64,000 bases of DNA, taken from positions 186,001-250,000 of the forward strand of contig NZ_JAHBGB010000006.1 in NCBI RefSeq assembly GCF_018390555.1, in the 5' to 3' direction. Shown piece by piece: positions 29,103 through 37,502 of this stretch. Position numbers and translations under genes: made by a program. The notes under the pieces are model-generated. The model was not told where the DNA came from, did not search any database, and saw only the letters and a list, made by a program, of their open reading frames with translations. This DNA is from Ancylobacter oerskovii (lineage in GTDB: Bacteria > Pseudomonadota > Alphaproteobacteria > Rhizobiales > Xanthobacteraceae). The stretch's first letter is position 1. Every line of letters begins with the position of its first letter.

Positions 29103-29127
29103 GGAACTCAGCCGATGATGAATCGTT
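29103..29127 (+). promoter_or_regulatory. EcfG-type general stress promoter
   Basis: GGAAC (29103-29107), 16 bases, then CGTT (29124-29127) is an exact match to the consensus of the alphaproteobacterial general stress sigma factor EcfG (GGAAC-N16/17-CGTT). It lies 76 bp before the DUF892 start codon. Confidence 0.78.
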
Positions 29128-29202
29128 AGTCAACGGACATCGCCTTCATGCGCGGTGCTTGCTCATCCGATGTTTCATCATCTTGATACCGGAGGAACGA
29201 CC

Positions 29203-29709
29203 ATGGGATTCTTCTCAAAGGACATCAAGACCATGGACGATCTCTTCGTCCATACCCTTCGCGACATCTATTACGCGGAGAACAGGATCCTGAAGGCCCT
29301 GCCTTCGATGATCGACAAGACGACCGATCCGCAGCTGAAGGCTGGTTTCGAAAACCATCTGAAGGAAACCGAAGGGCATGTGAAACGCCTGCTCGAGGTC
29401 TTTCAGCTGCATGGTGTCGAGGCCAAACCGGTCACCTGCCCGGCCATCGACGGCATCATCGACGAGGCGGAAGAGGTCAGCGGCGAGGTCGAGGACAAGG
29501 AAGTGCTCGATGCCGCACTGGCGGCGGCGGCGCAGGCGGTCGAACATTACGAGATCACCCGCTATGGGACGCTGATCGCCTGGGCCAATCAGCTGGGCCG
29601 CACCGATTGCGCCCGCGTTCTCCAGCGCACGCTGGAGGAGGAGAAGAAGGCCGATGCCCTTCTTTCGAAAGTGGCGATGTCCAAGCTGAACATGCGGGCC
29701 GTCAGCTAG
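29203..29709 (+). CDS. DUF892 ferritin-like stress protein (YciE/YciF family)
   Basis: The 168-residue protein begins GFFSKDIKTMDDLFVHTLRD and has the helical DUF892 pattern: IYYAENRILKALPSMIDKTT, FENHLKETEGHVKRLLEVF, EHYEITRYGTLIAWANQLG and LEEEKKADALLSKVA, with Glu and ExxH residues expected for a di-iron ferritin-like site. The start at 29203 follows a GGAGG ribosome site. Family members are induced by osmotic or general stress, and the EcfG-type promoter just upstream agrees. Biochemical function is not established. Confidence 0.9.
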   Translation: MGFFSKDIKTMDDLFVHTLRDIYYAENRILKALPSMIDKTTDPQLKAGFENHLKETEGHVKRLLEVFQLHGVEAKPVTCPAIDGIIDEAEEVSGEVEDKEVLDAALAAAAQAVEHYEITRYGTLIAWANQLGRTDCARVLQRTLEEEKKADALLSKVAMSKLNMRAVS

Positions 29710-29791
29710 GCGACCCGGGGCTTCGGGACGGATGGCTGCTCGCGGTCATCCGTCCCGGCATGATCGGACATTCAAGCGCTAGGAGCCTGCC

Positions 29792-30016
29792 ATGACGCGC
29801 GATCCGCGACGTCTCGACCAGAACCCGGTCGTCATCGACCCCGCCGATGTGGACGCCGTGCTCGACGACCGCCCTACCCCGCCCGGCGATCCGCTCAAGC
29901 CCGCGATGAAGGAAGTGTCCCATCCGCTCCCGCTGCGCGAAAGCCGAGAGAGCAAGGCGGCACGAAAGCCGTCGGCGGACCATCGCCCGACGAATGTGCG
30001 CGCCGTCCGGGAATAG
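29792..30016 (+). CDS. Small hydrophilic protein of unknown function
   Basis: The 74-residue charged protein (TRDPRRLDQNPVVIDPADVD and so on) is rich in Asp, Arg and Pro, with no membrane segment or known motif. It is supported by a good ribosome site (TAGGAG, 6 bp before the ATG) and by its position 82 bp after the DUF892 gene on the same strand, so it may belong to the same stress transcript. I do not recognise a family. It may be disordered. Confidence 0.5.
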   Translation: MTRDPRRLDQNPVVIDPADVDAVLDDRPTPPGDPLKPAMKEVSHPLPLRESRESKAARKPSADHRPTNVRAVRE

Positions 30017-30028
30017 AGGCCGGCCTCG

Positions 30029-30871
30029 TCAGCGCAGCATGCCCCAGCGGCGCACGGTGGCGCTTTCCAATCCCCGGAACGCCACCGCCTCCACGAGAAG
30101 CCCGATCAGGATCACCGTGGCGAGACCGGCGAAAACGCGATCGGTGTAGAGCTCGTTGCGCGCCCTGAAGATGAACCAGCCGAGGCCGCCGGAGCTGGAA
30201 CTCACCCCGAAGACCAGCTCGGCGGCGATCAGCGTGCGCCAGGCGAACGCCCATCCCACCCGCATGCCCGAGATCAGCGCCGGCAACGCCGAGGGAATCA
30301 GGATCTGCCTTACATAGGCGGGGCCCTTGAGCCCGTAATTGCGGCCGACGAGGCGATGGGTTTCCGGCACGCTCTCGAAGCCTTGCAGCGCCGCCAGCGC
30401 GAAGGGCCACACGACGGCGTTGATGAGCACGAAGAGAAGGCTGACCTCGCCAAGGCCGAACCACAAGAGCGCCAGCGGCAGCAGCGCGATGGCCGGCAGC
30501 GGGTTCAGCATCGCCGCCACCGTCTGCAGGGCGTCGCGCACGAAGCCGTTGGCGGCAGCGATCGAGACGATGAGGGTGGCGATGGCGATGGCGGCGACGT
30601 AGCCCTTGATGAGCACGGCCAGCGACGCCGCAGCTGCGGTCAGCAGCCCTTCGTTCAGGCTCGCCTCCCGAAACGCGGAGAAAGCCTCCAGAAAGCTCGG
30701 CAGCAGGATCGGATTATCCTGCCAGCGAGCGGCGACCTCCCACGCCACGGCCAGCACCACTAGCACGACGAGGCGCCGGAACCACAATGCGCGCGAGAGG
30801 CGCCGCAGCGCATCACGCCAGCGTCGCGGCGAGGAAGGCTGCAAGGCGTCCAGGACAGGAATATCGGTCAC
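30029..30871 (-). CDS. ABC transporter permease, SsuC/TauC type
   Basis: The 280-residue inner-membrane protein has about six hydrophobic segments and the EAA-loop block RLVGRNYGLKGPAYVRQILI ending in PSALPALISGMRVGWAFAWR, characteristic of the nitrate/sulfonate/taurine permease group. It is the last gene of a four-gene minus-strand cluster and overlaps the upstream ATPase gene by 4 bp. The adjacent ssuD gene makes organosulfonate uptake the probable role. Confidence 0.9.
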   Translation of the reverse strand: MTDIPVLDALQPSSPRRWRDALRRLSRALWFRRLVVLVVLAVAWEVAARWQDNPILLPSFLEAFSAFREASLNEGLLTAAAASLAVLIKGYVAAIAIATLIVSIAAANGFVRDALQTVAAMLNPLPAIALLPLALLWFGLGEVSLLFVLINAVVWPFALAALQGFESVPETHRLVGRNYGLKGPAYVRQILIPSALPALISGMRVGWAFAWRTLIAAELVFGVSSSSGGLGWFIFRARNELYTDRVFAGLATVILIGLLVEAVAFRGLESATVRRWGMLR

Positions 30872-31680
30872 GATTGTCCTCCCGCCTTGCCGAACAGCGC
30901 CGCATGCACCTTGCGGGTCACCGTTTCGAACGCCGCAGTGCCGAGATCACGCATGTCGAACGCCGACACGTCGAGGGTGGTGATGGTCCGCCCCGGATGG
31001 GCGCTGAGGAGATGGAGCCGGGTCCCGATCAGCACCGCCTCATCGATGTCATGGGTGACGAAGAGCAGGGTGAGGCCGGTTTCCCGGGCGATGTCCATGA
31101 GGTCGCGCTGCATCTGCAAGCGGGTCAAGGCATCCAGCGCGGCGAAGGGCTCGTCCATCAGCAGCACGTCCGGGCTTGCCGCCAGCGCCCGCGCTATGGC
31201 GGCGCGCTGCTTCATGCCGCCCGACAATGTGTGCGGGTAGCTGTCAAGCGCCCGCTCCAGCCCCACGCGCCGCAGCGCATCGGCGGCGATCTCCCGCGCT
31301 TCCGCCTTCTTCATCCGACGTGTCGCGACCAGCGGAAAGGCGACGTTGTCGAGCACGGTCTTCCAGGGCAGAAGCTGATCAAACTCCTGAAAGACCACCA
31401 GGCGATCCGGCCCGGGCCCACGGATCGCCGAGCCGCGCAGGCTCAGCGAGCCGGCGCTCGGTTCCAGGAAGCCGGCGACGGCCTTGAGGATCGACGACTT
31501 GCCGCAACCGGAAGGGCCGAGCAGCACCAGCCGCTCGCCTTCGGCGATGGTGAAGTCGACGGCATCGACCGCCCGCACGGTTCCACGCTCGGTGACATAG
31601 TCGAGCGTCAAGCCGCGCGCCTCGAACAACGGAATGGCGGCCTGCCCGCTCCGCGCCACCTCGCTCACCGGCGCGAGCAT
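30868..31680 (-). CDS. ABC transporter ATP-binding protein, SsuB/TauB type
   Basis: The 270-residue ATPase has Walker A GPSGCGKSS, Q-loop LVVFQEFDQLLPWKTVLDNV, signature LSGGMKQRAAIARAL and Walker B VLLMDEPFAALDALTR, followed by the switch LLFVTHDIDEAVLIG. This pattern is that of the nitrate/taurine/sulfonate importer ATPases. It overlaps the permease gene downstream and is 3 bp from the binding-protein gene upstream, so the three form one transcription unit. Confidence 0.92.
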   Translation of the reverse strand: MLAPVSEVARSGQAAIPLFEARGLTLDYVTERGTVRAVDAVDFTIAEGERLVLLGPSGCGKSSILKAVAGFLEPSAGSLSLRGSAIRGPGPDRLVVFQEFDQLLPWKTVLDNVAFPLVATRRMKKAEAREIAADALRRVGLERALDSYPHTLSGGMKQRAAIARALAASPDVLLMDEPFAALDALTRLQMQRDLMDIARETGLTLLFVTHDIDEAVLIGTRLHLLSAHPGRTITTLDVSAFDMRDLGTAAFETVTRKVHAALFGKAGGQS

Positions 31681-31683
31681 CCG

Positions 31684-32679
31684 TCAGCTCCCGGCCTGGT
31701 CATGCAGCTCGGGGAAGGTATAGGCCTTCCAGCCGTCGGGCCGGGTCTTGATGGCACCGGTCCGATAGAGGAAATCGGCGAACACCTCGCTCTTCTGCGG
31801 GACCAGGGTGAACTGCACCTCCGGGTTGTCGATGATCTGCTTGACGAAGGCCGGATCGAGCTTCGACTTCTCGACCTTCACATAGGTGTCGGCAGCCAGC
31901 CGGTGATCCTTCGCGGCGATCTCGGTGGCTTCCCTGAAGGCGCGGAAGAAGGCCTCGTAGGTCTTCGGGTTGGCGTCGCGCCACTTCACCGTCGTGTAGG
32001 CGACGGTGGGGGTGAACGGGCCGCCCAGCACGTCGTAGGACGACCAGACCTTGTGCACCTTGGGGTCCTTCAGCGCCTGCTCCTGGAAGGGCGAGTTGGA
32101 GAGGTGCCCGGTGATCTCGGTGGAGCCGGAGATCAACGCCGCCGTGGCATCGGGATGCGGCAGCGTGACCTGGATGGAATCGAGCTTGCCCTGATTGCCG
32201 GCGCCGAACTCCTTCTCGGCGGCGATCTGCAGCGTGCGCGCCTGGACCGACACCCCGGCCGCCGGGGTGGCGATGCGATCATTGGGCCCGAAATCCTTCA
32301 GGCTCTTGATGTCCGGCTTGTTGGTCAGCAGATAGTTCGGCGTCGCGCCAAAGGCGCCGATGATCTTCACCGCTCCCTTGGTGCGGTCCCAGACGGTGAA
32401 GAACGGGCCGATGCCTGCCGAGGCGACGTCGACGGAACCGGAGAGCAGCGCATCGTTCACCGCATTGCCGCCGGACAGCTTCAGCCATTCGACCTTGATG
32501 TCGATGCCCAGCTCCTTGCCGTGCTTCTCGATCAGGTTCTGATCGCGCAGGATATGGAACGGGATGTAGAGGGTACCGAACTGCTCGGAGATGCGGATGA
32601 GGCCTTCGGCGGAGGCCGAACCCACGGCGGCGCTCACCATGGCAAGGGAGAGGGCCGCAGCCCGGAACAAGCGTTTCAT
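31684..32679 (-). CDS. ABC transporter substrate-binding protein, SsuA/TauA-like
   Basis: The 331-residue periplasmic protein has a signal peptide (KRLFRAAALSLAMVSAAVGS, cleavage near ASAEG). The mature domain begins LIRISEQFGTLYIPFHILRD and contains the NMT1/SsuA-type VNDALLSGSVDVASAGIGPF block. Ligand cannot be read directly; its neighbours (an SsuB/SsuC-type pair and the ssuD monooxygenase gene 228 bp upstream) suggest an alkanesulfonate or related organosulfur compound. Confidence 0.88.
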   Translation of the reverse strand: MKRLFRAAALSLAMVSAAVGSASAEGLIRISEQFGTLYIPFHILRDQNLIEKHGKELGIDIKVEWLKLSGGNAVNDALLSGSVDVASAGIGPFFTVWDRTKGAVKIIGAFGATPNYLLTNKPDIKSLKDFGPNDRIATPAAGVSVQARTLQIAAEKEFGAGNQGKLDSIQVTLPHPDATAALISGSTEITGHLSNSPFQEQALKDPKVHKVWSSYDVLGGPFTPTVAYTTVKWRDANPKTYEAFFRAFREATEIAAKDHRLAADTYVKVEKSKLDPAFVKQIIDNPEVQFTLVPQKSEVFADFLYRTGAIKTRPDGWKAYTFPELHDQAGS

Positions 32680-32907
32680 CGAAAAATTCCTTTGGTCGCA
32701 GGCCGGCTCTCCGCGTGGATCGTCGTCCCGCGGTGGCGCAGATGGATGGCAGATGGCTTCGGGACGGTTCGTCAGCGCCCGGCGCTACATCGTTCCCTCG
32801 ACCGTATGACGTCGCGGCTCACGAGCGGCCCCCACCCTGGCGGGCAGAGCCGGGAGGCACTGCGCGGGCACGCGCGCGGCCGATGCCGACAACGCGCGGC
32901 TTCCCGC

Positions 32908-34095
32908 TCATGACTGCGCCGTCCGAAGGGCCGGGCGGACGTCGTTGGCGATGGTCTCGCCGAACGGCCCGGTATTGACCGTGGCGGCGGCGCGCTGGAT
33001 GTCGTGATTGAGCGTCAGCCTCGGCAGCACCAGCTCGGCGACGCGGTAGGCCTCTTCGAGATGCGGGTAGCCGGAGAAGATGAAGCTCTCGATGCCGAGC
33101 TCGGCATATTCCTCGATCCGCTCCGCGACCGTCGCCCCGTCGCCCACCAGAGCGGTCCCCGCCCCGCCCCGCACCAGGCCGACGCCGGCCCACAGGTTCG
33201 GGCTGACCTCCAGCTTGTCGCGACGCCCGCCATGCAGGGCGCTCATGCGCGCCTGCCCGACGGAATCCAGCCGCGCGAACACGCTTTGCGCCTGCGCGAT
33301 GGTTGCATCGTCGAGGTGACGGATCAGGTCCTCCGCCGCCTCCCATGCCCGGGCCGTGGTTTCCCGCACGATCACATGCAGGCGGATGCCGAAACGCACC
33401 TTGCGCCCGCGCGCTTCCGCCTGCCGCCGCACTTCGGCGATCTTCGCCTTCACCGCCGCCGGCGGCTCGCCCCAGGTGAGGTAGACATCGACATGCTCGG
33501 CCGCCACCGCGCTGGCCGCCGGCGAGGAGCCGCCGAAGTAAAGCTTCGGCCCGCCCGGCTGCACCGGCGGAAACAGGACGGAAGCGTCCTCCACCTTGAG
33601 ATGCTTGCCCTGATAGCTGACCTTCTCCCCGGCGAGCAGCGGGCGGTAAATGTCGAGGAATTCCTGCGTCACCTCGTAGCGGGCGTCATGGTTGAGGAAG
33701 ATGCCGTCGGCGGCATTCTCCACCGGGTCGCCGCCGGTGACGATGTTGATCAGCAGCCTGCCCTCGGAGAGCCGGTCGAGCGTCGCGGTCATGCGGGCAT
33801 AGAGGGTGGGCGAAGCGAGCCCGGGCCGCACCGCCACCAGATAGCGCAGGCGCCTGGTCGCCGGCGCCAGTGCCGAGGCGACGAGCCAGGAATCCTCGCA
33901 GCTCTTGCCGGTGGGGATCAGCACGCCATAGAAACCGAGACTGTCGGCCGCCTGCGCCACCTGCCGCAGATAATCGAGCGTGACCGCCCGCCCGCCGGCC
34001 GCGGTACCGAGATAGCGCCCGTCGCCATGCGTCGGCAGGAACCACAGCACATCGAGGCCGCCGGAGGTCTTCTGGGGCACGTTCGCAAGAGTCAT
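32908..34095 (-). CDS. ssuD: FMNH2-dependent alkanesulfonate monooxygenase
   Basis: The 395-residue enzyme belongs to the bacterial luciferase superfamily and releases sulfite from alkanesulfonates. It matches SsuD closely along its length: [40 protein letters not shown] (with the conserved Cys), [39 protein letters not shown] and [21 protein letters not shown]. coli SsuD is 381 residues. No ssuE flavin reductase is in the window, so reduced flavin must come from elsewhere. It heads the sulfonate cluster on the minus strand. Confidence 0.93.
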   Translation of the reverse strand: MTLANVPQKTSGGLDVLWFLPTHGDGRYLGTAAGGRAVTLDYLRQVAQAADSLGFYGVLIPTGKSCEDSWLVASALAPATRRLRYLVAVRPGLASPTLYARMTATLDRLSEGRLLINIVTGGDPVENAADGIFLNHDARYEVTQEFLDIYRPLLAGEKVSYQGKHLKVEDASVLFPPVQPGGPKLYFGGSSPAASAVAAEHVDVYLTWGEPPAAVKAKIAEVRRQAEARGRKVRFGIRLHVIVRETTARAWEAAEDLIRHLDDATIAQAQSVFARLDSVGQARMSALHGGRRDKLEVSPNLWAGVGLVRGGAGTALVGDGATVAERIEEYAELGIESFIFSGYPHLEEAYRVAELVLPRLTLNHDIQRAAATVNTGPFGETIANDVRPALRTAQS

Positions 34096-34330
34096 GATCG
34101 CCGTCTCGATAGGAGGATAGGCAGGGGAAACCGGGCGCCGGAACTCAAGCCACCCGGAAGACGGTCAACATCGACATATCCGCTGCATGTCCGATCCTCG
34201 TGGCCGCGCGCTCACCGCCGCTTCGGACTAGAAAAACGTAGGATGGGCGTCAGGTCAACATATTTTCTATCGACTCTATGGGAATTAGCGGCAATCACAG
34301 ATCACGCCGGTGCAACTCATGGGGTTCAAT

Positions 34331-34361
34331 AAAAAACCCGCCGGCCATTCTGGCCGGCGGG
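34331..34361 (-). terminator. Rho-independent terminator after the FAH-family gene
   Basis: On the minus strand CCCGCCGGCC (34361-34352) pairs with GGCCGGCGGG (34346-34337) around a 5-base loop and is followed by TTTTTT (34336-34331). The rest of the 34096-34388 gap is a lower-GC region that should hold the ssuD promoter. Confidence 0.92.
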
Positions 34362-34388
34362 GAATAGAGCAGGCGATATAGTCAGCGA

Positions 34389-35093
34389 TCAGACAACCGT
34401 CACGTCGAGCGTGCCGACACCATCGACGCCGCCTTCCATCTTGTCGCCGCGCACGATGGCCCCGACGCCCGCCGGCGTGCCGGACATGATGATGTCGCCC
34501 GGGCGCAGCTCGAACAGGCCGGAGAGGTAGGAGATCATCTCCGGCACCTTCCAGATCATCTGGTTGAGGTCGCCGTTCTGGCGCAGTTCACCGTTCACCT
34601 TCAGCCAGACCTTGCCATCGGTGGGGTGGCCGATCTGCGACGCCGGCACCAGCGCCGAGCAGGGCGCGGAGGCCTCGAAGGCCTTGCCGACTTCCCACGG
34701 CCGGCCGAGCTTCTTGGCTTCGCCCTGGAGATCGCGGCGGGTCATGTCGAGGCCGATGCCATAGCCCCACACATGCTCCATCGCGCTCTCGACCGGGATA
34801 TTCACCCCGCCCTTGCCGATGGCGACCAGCATTTCGAGCTCGTAATGCACGTCCTTGGACTTGTCGGGATAGGGGAAGGTGCCGCCGGTGATGACGTTGT
34901 CGGGGTTCTTCTGGAAGAAGAACGGCGGCTCCTTATTCGGGTCGTGGCCCATCTCGATCGCGTGTTCGGCATAGTTGCGCCCGACGCAATAGATGCGGTG
35001 GATCGGGAACAGCTTGTCGCTGTCGACCACCGGGAGGGTCGGAATCCCCGGCGGAACGATGACATAGGCGGTGGTGTCAAGCGGCGCGTTCAT
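34389..35093 (-). CDS. Fumarylacetoacetate hydrolase-family protein (fumarylpyruvate hydrolase-like)
   Basis: The 234-residue enzyme has the FAH-family active site: RIYCVGRNYAEHAIEMGHDP near the N-terminus, PFFFQKNPDNVI, the metal-binding YELEMLVAIGKGG and MSGTPAGVGAI near the end. Its size and opening resemble fumarylpyruvate hydrolases (gentisate pathway), which split C-C bonds of diketo acids using a divalent metal. It is the last gene of an ABC importer operon and overlaps the permease start by 1 bp, so it probably processes a compound related to the imported one. The exact substrate is unknown. Confidence 0.87.
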   Translation of the reverse strand: MNAPLDTTAYVIVPPGIPTLPVVDSDKLFPIHRIYCVGRNYAEHAIEMGHDPNKEPPFFFQKNPDNVITGGTFPYPDKSKDVHYELEMLVAIGKGGVNIPVESAMEHVWGYGIGLDMTRRDLQGEAKKLGRPWEVGKAFEASAPCSALVPASQIGHPTDGKVWLKVNGELRQNGDLNQMIWKVPEMISYLSGLFELRPGDIIMSGTPAGVGAIVRGDKMEGGVDGVGTLDVTVV

Positions 35094-35845
35094 CAGCGGA
35101 CTCCTGCATAATATTCGACGCGTTTTTCGATGTTTTCGATGATCGCCGACAGTCCCATCGCCGCGGCGAACAGGATGATGGTCAGCGCCCAGAAATTCTC
35201 CATGTCGAAGTTGCGCGAGTAGAGCTCGAACAATTCGCCATAGCCGATGATGGAGACGAGCAATTGCCCGATCACCACGCCCTTCACGCCGCGCACCATG
35301 CCGAGGCGGATGCCCGCCAGTATCTCAGGCAGCGCGGCGAGAAGGATGATCTTGGAATAGAGGCGCAGGCCCCCTGCCCCGTAGCTGCGGCCCATCTCCT
35401 CCAGCGAACGAGGCACCGCCTGGATACCGGCGCGGGTGTCCAATACGATGATCCATACCGCGAAGAGGAAGACGGTGACCACCACCGTGGTCTCGCCCAT
35501 GCCGAACAGGATCATCAGCACCGGCACCAGTGCCGAGAGGGGGGCCGACACGAAGATGTTGACCCAGATGCCGAACAGGTTGTCGGCCACCGGGAAGCGC
35601 CCCATCAGCACGCCCAGCAGCACGCCGACGACGATGGCGAACGCCATGCCGATCAGGAAGCTGTTCAGCGTGGTCAGCGCCGCCGCCTGCCAGGTGCCGG
35701 TCTGCACCAGCGTGAAGGCGGCGGCCACGACGTGGGACAGCGGCGGAACGAGGAACGAGAGTTCCAGCTGCCCGACGATTTCCCAGACGAGGCACCACGC
35801 CAGCAGCGAGGCCATCATCGGCACGCGATAACCGAAGATCGTCAT
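35093..35845 (-). CDS. ABC transporter permease (taurine/nitrate type), second permease of the operon
   Basis: The 250-residue permease begins TIFGYRVPMMASLLAWCLVW and has about six hydrophobic segments with the EAA-type loop SLEEMGRSYGAGGLRLYSKI before LLAALPEILAGIRLG. It is encoded with another permease of the same family (36662-37492) around one ATPase gene, suggesting a heterodimeric channel. It ends next to the FAH-family gene. Confidence 0.9.
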   Translation of the reverse strand: MTIFGYRVPMMASLLAWCLVWEIVGQLELSFLVPPLSHVVAAAFTLVQTGTWQAAALTTLNSFLIGMAFAIVVGVLLGVLMGRFPVADNLFGIWVNIFVSAPLSALVPVLMILFGMGETTVVVTVFLFAVWIIVLDTRAGIQAVPRSLEEMGRSYGAGGLRLYSKIILLAALPEILAGIRLGMVRGVKGVVIGQLLVSIIGYGELFELYSRNFDMENFWALTIILFAAAMGLSAIIENIEKRVEYYAGVR

Positions 35846-35854
35846 GCCCGCCTC

Positions 35855-36658
35855 CTAGTCCACATAGCGCTTGAGGCCCTGCCAGATCTCCTCGACCGTA
35901 TCGAGATAGCCCTGGTCGCGGCGGATGGCGTCGGGGGATGCGGTGCGGTCGATCTCCGGCTCGATGATCTGCGCCACCCGGCCGGGACGGCGCGACAGGA
36001 TCACGATGCGGTCCGAGCAGTAGACCGCTTCCTCGATGGAGTGGGTGACGAAGATGAACGTCTTCTTCTCCAGCTCGACGAGGCGAAGGAGATCCTCCTG
36101 GAACTTGCGGCGGTTCTGCTCGTCCACGGCCGAGAACGGCTCGTCGAGCAGCAGCACGTCGGCATTCACCGCAAAGGCCCTGGCGAGGCCGACGCGCTGG
36201 CGCATGCCGCCGGACAACTCGTGCGGATACTTGTTCTCGAAGCCCGAGAGCCCGACCTCGGCGATGTATTTGTGGGCGATCGCCTGCCGCTCGTCCTTGC
36301 CCACGCCCTTCAGCTCCAGGCCGAAGGCGACGTTGCGCATCACCGTCGCCCAGGGCATCAGGGCGAAGTCCTGGAACACGAAGGCGCGCTCCGGTCCCGG
36401 GCCAGTGACCGGCACGCCGTTCACCCTCACCTCGCCGCTGGTGGCGGGAATGAGACCGGCGATGATCTTCAGCAGGGTGGTCTTGCCGCAGCCCGAGGGG
36501 CCGAGCAGCGTCGTGAGCTTGCCGGCGGGGAAGTCGAGGTCGATGGAGCGCAGCGCCTCCATGTCCGCATACATCTTGCAGATGCCGCGCACCTCGACGG
36601 CAGCCTCCGGCGAGGGCGTGGTCGCGGCGGCGCTCGCCGCGGCGGTGATATTGCGCAT
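35855..36658 (-). CDS. ABC transporter ATP-binding protein (taurine/nitrate type)
   Basis: The 267-residue ATPase has Walker A GPSGCGKTT, Q-loop AFVFQDFALMPWATVMRNVA, signature LSGGMRQRVGLARAF and Walker B VLLLDEPFSAVDEQNR with the switch FIFVTHSIEEAVY. It would energise the two permeases encoded on either side. The Ala-rich first 20 residues (TAAASAAATTPSPEAAVE) look like an unstructured extension. Confidence 0.92.
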   Translation of the reverse strand: MRNITAAASAAATTPSPEAAVEVRGICKMYADMEALRSIDLDFPAGKLTTLLGPSGCGKTTLLKIIAGLIPATSGEVRVNGVPVTGPGPERAFVFQDFALMPWATVMRNVAFGLELKGVGKDERQAIAHKYIAEVGLSGFENKYPHELSGGMRQRVGLARAFAVNADVLLLDEPFSAVDEQNRRKFQEDLLRLVELEKKTFIFVTHSIEEAVYCSDRIVILSRRPGRVAQIIEPEIDRTASPDAIRRDQGYLDTVEEIWQGLKRYVD

Positions 36659-36661
36659 GGC

Positions 36662-37492
36662 TCAGCCCTTCTTCTTCTCGGGACGCAGCACCCGGACCTC
36701 GAAGGCCTCCAGGGCGGACAGCGTCAGCGTCGAGACGAGAATGATGGAGACGACGGCGGCGTACATCTCGGGATAGTCGGCCACCGAACGATGATAGGTG
36801 ATGAGATCGCCGATGCCGGTGGGCGTGATCAGCAGCTCGGCCAGGATGACGCCGATGAAGCCGGCGGCGAGCCCAAGTCGTAAGCCGGCAAATATGATCG
36901 GCGAGGCATCGGGAAGGATGATCTTCAAGATCCGCTGCCACCAGGTGCCCTGGAAGGAGCGGCACATGTCGACCAGCGACGGGTTGACGTGGCGGACGGC
37001 CTTGTAGCCGTTGAGGGCGATCACCGGCAGGGCAAGCATGATCACCGCCAGCGTCTTGGACACCAGGCCGATGCCGTAAACGAAGGTGATCAGCGGAATG
37101 AGCGCCGCCATCGGCGCCGCCTGCAGCACAATGAACACCGGCGCGACCAGCCATTCGGCAAAGCGCGACAGGCCCATCAGCACCCCGAGCCCGACCCCCA
37201 GCACCGCCGAGATGGCGATGCCGATGACGAGAGGCTGCAAGGTCTCCGCATAGGCGGCGACGAAGGAGCCATCGAACAGCATCGTCAGGAAGGCGCGCGC
37301 CGTCTCGAGGAAGGTGGGAAAGGCGAAGCTGATCGGGATGCGGCCGGCGATTTCCCAGACCAGGAAGAAAAGACCGATGGAGGCGGCCCGCCAGAGGGCC
37401 GTGCGGTGCTCCAGAAGCTTCCCCCAGAAGGAGGAAGCCCCGGCGCCTGGAATGGCTCGCGGGGAGCCATTCGCGTGTGCGGGTGCCGACAT
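36662..37492 (-). CDS. ABC transporter permease (taurine/nitrate type), first permease of the operon
   Basis: The 276-residue permease has a hydrophilic N-terminus, about six membrane segments and the loop VDMCRSFQGTWWQRILKIIL preceding PDASPIIFAGLRLG. It sits 3 bp from the ATPase gene and 10 bp from the binding-protein gene, so the operon reads SBP, permease, ATPase, permease, FAH-family hydrolase. Confidence 0.9.
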   Translation of the reverse strand: MSAPAHANGSPRAIPGAGASSFWGKLLEHRTALWRAASIGLFFLVWEIAGRIPISFAFPTFLETARAFLTMLFDGSFVAAYAETLQPLVIGIAISAVLGVGLGVLMGLSRFAEWLVAPVFIVLQAAPMAALIPLITFVYGIGLVSKTLAVIMLALPVIALNGYKAVRHVNPSLVDMCRSFQGTWWQRILKIILPDASPIIFAGLRLGLAAGFIGVILAELLITPTGIGDLITYHRSVADYPEMYAAVVSIILVSTLTLSALEAFEVRVLRPEKKKG

Positions 37493-37502
37493 GCCGCCCG
37501 CC

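Noticed and set aside
30787-32913. Open frame of 708 codons opposite the sulfonate ABC genes
   Set aside because: It spans three well-supported minus-strand genes and shows no domain, so it is a by-product of high GC3.
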